DNA of 10,259 nucleotides, taken from the NCBI GenBank assembly GCA_017404125.1, contig JAFRCZ010000204.1, positions 1 through 10,259 on the forward strand, read 5' to 3'. Origin of the DNA: Methanobrevibacter sp. Lineage in GTDB: Archaea > Methanobacteriota > Methanobacteria > Methanobacteriales > Methanobacteriaceae. The translations under genes and the position numbers were made by a program. Numbering within the stretch: position 1 is the stretch's first letter; every line of letters starts with the position of its first letter. This document shows positions 6,518 to 10,259 of this stretch, one piece after another. Under the pieces are notes generated by a model, which was given only the letters and a program-made list of their open reading frames with translations, did not search any database and had not been told where the DNA came from.

Positions 6518-7030
6518 TCATTTAATTTCATAATCTGTTTTAATATGGATTTCTTCTCCTTTCAATAATTTAGATGAAACCAATTTGATGCATTCAGGAT
6601 TTAAAATCTTCAATCCTTGGCGTTTTGCCCAAGTATCTATTGCAAAAACATTATTGATATCAGTGGCAGTTGTTATGACTGGAATTGCATTCAATATTTC
6701 AGATATCTTAATTGCCAATTCATTGGCTCCCCCGATGTGTCCAGATAGAATAGGGATGGAAAATTGTCCTAATTCATCCACTACCACAACGGCAGGGTCT
6801 TTTGTTTTGGTCTTGATATAAGGAGCAATTGCCCTTAATGCTATTCCTATTGCACCTATAAAGACAAGAGCATCACTATGGGAAAAATGCTCTTCGCTCC
6901 AAGCTGACAAAGCTCCTTTTCCACACCTAGTAAAGTTTACATCATTCAATTCATCCTTAGAAAGTGAATCAAATAATTTATAAGCTATTTCCATGCCATT
7001 GTCTGTAAATGCAATAATTGATATTTTCAT
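6518..7030 (-). CDS. cbiG: CbiG N-terminal and middle region (first half of the interrupted gene)
   Basis: 170 residues before the TGA. It holds the CbiG N-terminal domain (LVFIGAIGIALRAIAPYIK around 55-73, DPAVVVVDE, and PILSGHIGGANELA with its glycine cluster around 94-105) and the middle region (VITTATDINNVFAIDTWAKR, then LNPECIKLVSSKLLKGEEI). These are the conserved landmarks of the family's amino half. It lacks the whole C-terminal domain, so full hydrolase activity from this piece alone is doubtful. Confidence 0.75.
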   Translation of the reverse strand: MKISIIAFTDNGMEIAYKLFDSLSKDELNDVNFTRCGKGALSAWSEEHFSHSDALVFIGAIGIALRAIAPYIKTKTKDPAVVVVDELGQFSIPILSGHIGGANELAIKISEILNAIPVITTATDINNVFAIDTWAKRQGLKILNPECIKLVSSKLLKGEEIHIKTDYEIK

Positions 7031-7043
7031 GATTCGCCTCATA

Positions 7044-7057
7044 AATTTCATGAAATT
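7044..7057. repeat. 14-base perfect palindrome between cbiF and cbiG
   Basis: AATTTCATGAAATT reads the same on both strands and lies just ahead of the cbiG ribosome binding site; a half-related ACATGAA follows. It could be a regulator site or chance. A TATA-like TTTATAAT (7087-7094, minus strand) lies about 30 bases upstream of it. Confidence 0.35.
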
Positions 7058-7105
7058 ACATGAAGTAGATAAAATACTTATTTGATATTATAAATAAATG
7101 AAAAT

Positions 7106-7861
7106 TTATTTCTTAGCTTGTCTAAATTCTGTAGAGAAATCATCTGCATAAAGACGTGAAAGTGAATATTCGCTATCCAATACATCCCCCACAATTATTA
7201 GAGCTGTTTTTGTAATATTGTTTTCTTTAGCTGTTTCATATAAAGTTCCAACAGTACAATGCATAATTTTCTCATCTGGCCAAGTTGCCTTATAAACAAT
7301 GGCAGCAGGAGTGTCTTCAGTATATCTTCCTTTTACAAGTTCTTTGGACAATTCTTTAAGTAATCCGGTGCTTAAGAAAATAACCATAGTGGCACCATGT
7401 TCAGCAAATGAAGCAATGCTTTCTTTTTCTGGAACAGGAGTCCTTCCAGCCATACGGGTAATAATAACACTTTGGCTGACATCAGGCAAGGTATATTCTG
7501 CTTTCAATGATGCAGCTGCACCACAGAAACTTGAAACACCAGGACAGACATCATAGTCAATTCCTTCTTCATCTAAACGATCCATCTGTTCACGAATTGC
7601 CCCGTAAATACTAGAGTCTCCAGTATGCAAGCGAACAGTCATTTTATTTTCTTTTTCTGCTTCAAACATCTTTTCTAAGACTTCGTCTAAAGTCATTTTA
7701 GCGCTATCATAAATTTCGCAAGATTCCTTAGCATAATTTAATAAATCAGGATTCACTAATGATCCTGCATATATGATTACATCAGCTTCCTTTAAGAGTT
7801 CAGCACCTCTAATAGTTATTAAATCTACAGCTCCGCTTCCTGCTCCAACAAAATGAATCAT
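7106..7861 (-). CDS. cbiF: Cobalt-precorrin-4 C11-methyltransferase CbiF
   Basis: SAM-dependent methylation at C11, giving cobalt-precorrin-5A, the CbiG substrate. The chain has 251 residues, normal for CbiF/CobM. Landmarks in order: FVGAGSGAVDLITIRG (4-19) for SAM binding, VIIYAGSLVNPDLL, the conserved LHTGDSSIYG (78-87), CPGVSSFCGAAA, ITRMAGRTPVPEKE and ATMVIFLS. These are diagnostic of CbiF rather than CbiH or CbiL. The ATG at 7861 is preceded by GGAGG with ideal spacing. It lies 44 bases after cbiD and 75 before cbiG. Intact, TAA stop. Confidence 0.96.
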   Translation of the reverse strand: MIHFVGAGSGAVDLITIRGAELLKEADVIIYAGSLVNPDLLNYAKESCEIYDSAKMTLDEVLEKMFEAEKENKMTVRLHTGDSSIYGAIREQMDRLDEEGIDYDVCPGVSSFCGAAASLKAEYTLPDVSQSVIITRMAGRTPVPEKESIASFAEHGATMVIFLSTGLLKELSKELVKGRYTEDTPAAIVYKATWPDEKIMHCTVGTLYETAKENNITKTALIIVGDVLDSEYSLSRLYADDFSTEFRQAKK

Positions 7862-7905
7862 GATTTTTCCTCCATATGATAATCAAATTATAAATCAGTT
7901 AAATA

Positions 7906-9045
7906 TTATTTTTTCCATAGTTCCTTCAGCTCATTGACATTTTCACTTTCAAATAAAACACCTGAATACTCTCCAGTATTAGTGAAACATATAAATCCAA
8001 TATTAATGTCAGATGGGATCCTTCTATCTATATTATGTTGTATCCTGCCATTTAATATTTCCATAGTGTTATCTAATAGACCATTTTCATATAAAATGTC
8101 CAATACTGCATTTGTAGTTACACACTTTTGAATTTCCCTTAATATTTCAAGGCTAGATCCTGCTTCCAAAGCACAGGACAATAGTGTTTCTATCCTGCCA
8201 TCACCATTATGGGAATGGGTATTAAACATGCCTATACCTAATTTTACAAATTTACCTATATGTCCAATTAAAAGAATATTCTTGAATCCATATTCTACTG
8301 AACTATCCAATGCAACATCAATGAGATTGCTGCACATAACACCAGGTTTTGTCAATAGGTTTAAATCTTCCTCAGTGAATTTTTTTCCGAAATTTCCTAA
8401 AAAGATAAGTATTGACTCATTGCCTTCAGCACTTATAACGCTTATTTCCAATCTAAGTGAATCGGCAAGTGCCTTGGCACTCATAGGTTCCACAATGCCG
8501 GTAGTTCCCAATATGGAAATGCCATCAACAATTCCCAATTCCGGATTGAATGTTTTCTTTGCTATTTCTTCACCTTTAGGCACAGAAATTACTACATGGA
8601 ACCCTCCAGTGTAATTATATTCCTTGGCCAATTCATTTAATGAATCCTTAATCATCTTTCTAGGAACAGAGTTAATTGCAGACATACCAACTGCTTGGTC
8701 TAAGCCAGGCTTGGTTACTTTTCCTACTCCTTTTCCTCCTTCGATGATAATATCAGGGGAATCAGGACACAAAGTAACCTTAGAGGATACCAATATCCCA
8801 TTGGTAATGTCAGGGTCATCTCCACTATCCTTTTCAATAGAGCAAGATGCTGCATTATCACTGAACTGTGGATTTAAAACATCAATGACAAGATCAGTCT
8901 GATTGGGAGTTGTGATTGATACTGAAGACATAATTTCCTTTGAAAATAGCATTGCTGTAGCTGCCTTTGATGCGGCAGCAGCACATGTTCCTGTAGTATA
9001 GCCACAACGCAATAGTTTTTGATTTACTAACCTTTTATCAGACAT
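7906..9045 (-). CDS. cbiD: Cobalt-precorrin-5B C1-methyltransferase CbiD
   Basis: SAM-dependent methylation at C1 in the anaerobic pathway only; its presence, with CbiG, marks the oxygen-independent route. The 379-residue protein has the family opening GYTTGTCAAAA (15-25), DPDITNGILV near 78-87, GKGVGKVTKPGL, ELGIVDGISILGTTGIVEPMS (core 172-189), GHIGKFVKL (261-269) and NTHSHNGDGR (275-284). The ATG at 9045 follows GAGGAT. It starts 33 bases after the end of cbiL and precedes cbiF by 44, consistent with one transcript. CbiD is not related to the SUMT-type methylases around it. No lesions seen. Confidence 0.96.
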   Translation of the reverse strand: MSDKRLVNQKLLRCGYTTGTCAAAASKAATAMLFSKEIMSSVSITTPNQTDLVIDVLNPQFSDNAASCSIEKDSGDDPDITNGILVSSKVTLCPDSPDIIIEGGKGVGKVTKPGLDQAVGMSAINSVPRKMIKDSLNELAKEYNYTGGFHVVISVPKGEEIAKKTFNPELGIVDGISILGTTGIVEPMSAKALADSLRLEISVISAEGNESILIFLGNFGKKFTEEDLNLLTKPGVMCSNLIDVALDSSVEYGFKNILLIGHIGKFVKLGIGMFNTHSHNGDGRIETLLSCALEAGSSLEILREIQKCVTTNAVLDILYENGLLDNTMEILNGRIQHNIDRRIPSDINIGFICFTNTGEYSGVLFESENVNELKELWKK

Positions 9046-9078
9046 GAAAAATCCTCAATCAATATAAGATAACTTTAT

Positions 9079-9429
9079 TCACTTTACAATTACAATAGTG
9101 AAATATCCCATTTTACCATCAAACTCATCTAAATTATTATAGATTTTTTCATTTTCCAACCCACAGTTTTCAACAGCGTATACATTATCTTCAAGGTTTA
9201 ATTCCTTTAAGACTTCTATTAATTTTGGCATGGACTTGCCGATTTTCATTAAAACTTTTGACCCCGGCATTTGCAATGCTTCTCTAAGATCAATACCTGT
9301 AGCAGGGATTATATGTAAAGGCTCATTCATTGTTGTCAAACCTATCCTTAATTTAGAAGCAGATGCACAAAAGCTTGTAACGCCAGGTATAACCTCAACA
9401 TCATAATTCTTTTCCAATAATTTATCCAT
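9079..9429 (-). CDS. cbiL: CbiL C-terminal part after the TGA
   Basis: From the first ATG after the stop, 116 residues including VEVIPGVTSFCASASKL, PLHIIPATGIDLREAL and VLMKIGKSMPKL, all typical of CbiL. The open frame actually reaches back to the TGA and includes GDVTIYSTCAYT, so this ATG is a methionine inside the domain and not a true start; no ribosome binding site precedes it. The sequence GAGGTGATG straddling the TGA resembles one, but its ATG is followed at once by TAA. Confidence 0.65.
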   Translation of the reverse strand: MDKLLEKNYDVEVIPGVTSFCASASKLRIGLTTMNEPLHIIPATGIDLREALQMPGSKVLMKIGKSMPKLIEVLKELNLEDNVYAVENCGLENEKIYNNLDEFDGKMGYFTIVIVK

Positions 9430-9465
9430 AGTATAAGCACAGGTTGAATAAATGGTTACATCACC

Positions 9466-9765
9466 TCAATTTAACATTGCTACATCATTTCCAGTATCAA
9501 GGACTTCAGCTATTGCATCAGCTGCTACCTGATGACTTTTAGATAAAATATCCTTGTCCTTAGTCATTGGAAATTCCAATTTCATAATCTCCTTATCAGA
9601 CAAATCAATTGCTTGGGAAACTATAGATAATGCTAATGAATCTCCAGTACCTGTATGAGGTGTTGCAATATATTTGCTATTGGAAATTATATTCAATGCT
9701 TTTAAGGTGATTAGTTCTGGCTCGCCAGGCCCAATGCTTACACCATATAAAGTTCCTTTCTCCAT
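9466..9765 (-). CDS. cbiL: CbiL N-terminal part before the TGA
   Basis: 99 residues: the N-terminal half of the tetrapyrrole methylase fold, with GVSIGPGEPELITLKAL (8-24) and the CbiL-like PHTGTGDSLAL (36-46). It ends at MLN, just before the conserved GD-x-x-x-YST. It cannot form a SAM site on its own, since that site is made from both halves of the fold. Confidence 0.75.
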   Translation of the reverse strand: MEKGTLYGVSIGPGEPELITLKALNIISNSKYIATPHTGTGDSLALSIVSQAIDLSDKEIMKLEFPMTKDKDILSKSHQVAADAIAEVLDTGNDVAMLN

Positions 9766-9875
9766 ATTAAATACCTTTTCATTTATAGTCAATTAGTTAA
9801 GAATCAATTTAATAAAACAATATTAATTATTAAATTAAAGTTTAATTTATATCCAATAAACCATATTTCCATTGA

Positions 9876-9904
9876 ATAAATTTTAAATTGAAATTAAAAT
9901 TTAT
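9876..9904. repeat. AT-only inverted repeat in the cbiL leader
   Basis: ATAAATTTTAA (9876-9886) and TTAAAATTTAT (9894-9904) form an 11-base perfect stem with a seven-base loop. A second dyad, TAAATTAAA-G-TTTAATTTA, lies at 9831-9849. Both sit between the TATA box at 9955-9962 and the cbiL start. In sequence this AT-rich, chance symmetry is common, so function is uncertain. Confidence 0.5.
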
Positions 9905-9954
9905 AATTAACTTTAATTTATATAATACCTTAATTTAGAATTTGTTTTTGGCAA

Positions 9955-9962
9955 TATATAAA
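9955..9962 (-). promoter_or_regulatory. Probable TATA box of the cbi cluster
   Basis: Minus-strand TTTATATA followed by TTGCC, an exact archaeal TATA consensus and the best candidate upstream of cbiL. It predicts a start near 9930 and a leader of about 165 bases. Weaker alternatives closer to the gene are TTATATAA (about 9917-9924) and the ATATAAATT around 9843-9851. Confidence 0.45.
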
Positions 9963-10042
9963 TATACTTATAATATATTATAAAGAAGAATTTTAGAAGA
10001 TTTTTAAGTATAAAAATAATGGAAATTAGATATCTAAAAATG

Positions 10043-10062
10043 AAAAAAATCTTTAAAAAGAT
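10043..10062 (-). terminator. Hairpin plus T-tract terminator downstream of the 5S rRNA gene
   Basis: On the minus strand ATCTT-TTTA-AAGAT forms a short five-base stem with a four-base loop, followed by seven T. It lies about 110 bases after the 5S rRNA end and before the cbi promoter, and would insulate cbiL from rRNA transcription. A first T run (TTTTTTATT, about 10165-10173) right at the 5S end may also terminate. Confidence 0.4.
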
Positions 10063-10173
10063 AGAAGAATAGTAAAAGAACAAAATCTTAAAAAAGTAAG
10101 TAAACAATTAAAGAAAATAAAATAAATAAAAATAGTTCGTAAATAATAAAACTAAATAATGTTGAATAAAAAA

Positions 10174-10259
10174 GGCTGGCAGCTAAATGAAATTCCCATA
10201 CACCGAAACGCATAGTACACAAACAAAACGCGAAAAGACTTAACTTCTGGGATCGAAAC
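10174..10259 (-). rRNA. rrf: 5S ribosomal RNA, 3' part (cut by the window edge)
   Basis: Read on the minus strand the edge begins GTTTCGATCCCAGAAGTTAAG, matching the conserved loop region of 5S rRNA (CGA-x-CCC-x-GAAGUUAAG). It continues through GTGTACTATG and GTGTATGGGAATT to the 3' stem strand GCTGCCAGCC, which ends at 10174. About 86 bases of the expected 120-130 are present; the 5' strand of the terminal stem lies outside. A T-rich run follows the 3' end. Truncation exactly inside a multicopy rRNA gene suggests that the contig breaks at a repeat. Confidence 0.92.

Larger units (their letters stand above)
5999..7030 (-). pseudogene. cbiG: cbiG (cobalt-precorrin-5A hydrolase) interrupted by an in-frame TGA
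   Basis: CbiG opens the delta-lactone of cobalt-precorrin-5A and releases acetaldehyde. The frame is homologous to CbiG along its whole length (343 codons, normal for the family), but codon 171 (6518-6520) is TGA. Reading on in the same frame gives NDPKNDYLNDLEDSNSDYD and then the C-terminal domain, so the lesion is a single nonsense codon, not a frameshift. The stop falls in the variable linker between the N-terminal/middle region and the C-terminal domain. No other damage is visible in either half. I place the start at the ATG at 7030, after GAGGCGAATC, instead of the in-frame ATG at 7051. It may be a recent pseudogene, a strain variant or consensus error, a split two-polypeptide protein, or read-through. 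Confidence 0.8.
9079..9765 (-). pseudogene. cbiL: cbiL (cobalt-factor II C20-methyltransferase) interrupted by an in-frame TGA
   Basis: CbiL methylates C20 of cobalt-factor II, the first committed ring methylation. The frame is CbiL from end to end (228 sense and stop-interrupted codons, family about 220-240), but codon 100 (9466-9468) is TGA. The sequence reads VAMLN, TGA, GDVTIYSTCAYT. The stop therefore occupies the residue directly before the invariant Gly-Asp of the SUMT motif, where relatives have a hydrophobic or small residue (compare HTGD in CbiF, CSGD in CbiH and VSGD in CbiE in this window). A Leu TTA or Ser TCA codon could become TGA by one change. Both flanks are well preserved. 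The ATG at 9765 (after AAGGT) is preferred to a TTG at 9792. The genuine end is also TGA. Confidence 0.85.
9766..10042. other. AT-rich spacer without a credible protein gene
   Basis: Between cbiL and the 5S rRNA terminator the sequence is nearly all A and T. It holds the probable cbi promoter, the inverted repeats noted separately, and a 12-base palindrome TTAGATATCTAA at 10026-10037. The only open frame of any size here encodes a Phe/Ile/Tyr-rich low-complexity string with no ribosome binding site. Confidence 0.7.

Noticed and set aside
6500..6530. Programmed frameshift joining the two cbiG halves
   Set aside because: The two halves are in the same frame, so no frameshift is involved; the only interruption is the stop codon. 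The same holds for cbiL.
6518..9468. Selenocysteine at the two in-frame TGA codons
   Set aside because: Neither site is a known redox or catalytic position; in CbiL it is a structural residue before Gly-Asp, in CbiG a variable linker. I saw no archaeal SECIS-like hairpin after either gene, though I could not fold the RNA.
9913..10107. 64-codon open frame on the minus strand rich in Phe, Ile and Tyr, resembling a membrane peptide
   Set aside because: It comes from A/T-only spacer, has no ribosome binding site, overlaps the probable cbi promoter and terminator, and its hydrophobic look follows from base composition.

Overview
The window looks like a contig from an AT-rich methanogenic archaeon, most likely order Methanobacteriales (Methanobrevibacter- or Methanosphaera-like). 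Reasons: genes average roughly a third G+C and spacers far less; start codons follow GGTGAT- or GGAGG-type ribosome binding sites; TATA-box promoters (TTTATATA) and oligo-T terminators are archaeal in style; and the right edge cuts through an archaeal-type 5S rRNA. The genus call is inference from style, not from a search. All recognised genes are on the minus strand, so transcription runs from high to low coordinates.

Right edge to left edge: (1) 10174-10259, the 3' two thirds of a 5S rRNA gene, followed by a hairpin/T-tract terminator. (2) 9766-10173, about 400 bases of extremely AT-rich spacer with a good TATA box and AT-only inverted repeats, but no credible protein gene. (3) 9765-1092, a nearly continuous anaerobic (early cobalt insertion) corrin-ring cluster in the order cbiL, cbiD, cbiF, cbiG, cbiH, cbiJ, cbiET (fusion), cbiA, cbiC. 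(4) 892-185, a small protein with two zinc ribbons and TPR-like repeats, set apart from the cbi genes by tandemly duplicated T-tract terminators and its own promoter. (5) 1-115, a G+C-richer stretch of unknown identity whose right border lies one promoter distance from a canonical TATA box.

Together the cbi genes cover the ring-modifying steps from cobalt-factor II to cobyrinate a,c-diamide: methylation at C20 (CbiL), C17 with ring contraction (CbiH), C11 (CbiF), C1 (CbiD), C5 and C15 (CbiE and CbiT in one chain), lactone opening (CbiG), reduction (CbiJ), methyl migration (CbiC) and amidation (CbiA). Cobalt chelation (cbiX), the remaining amidation (cbiP), cbiB, adenosylation and nucleotide-loop genes are not in the window.

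The most striking observation is that two genes of this pathway, cbiL and cbiG, are each interrupted by a single in-frame TGA with homologous sequence continuing in the same frame on the far side. In CbiL the TGA sits immediately before the Gly-Asp of the family's conserved motif. TGA also serves as an ordinary terminator here (cbiJ, and the true end of cbiL) and tryptophan is encoded by TGG, so general recoding is unlikely. Recent decay of the pathway, strain-level or sequencing error, or read-through are the live options.
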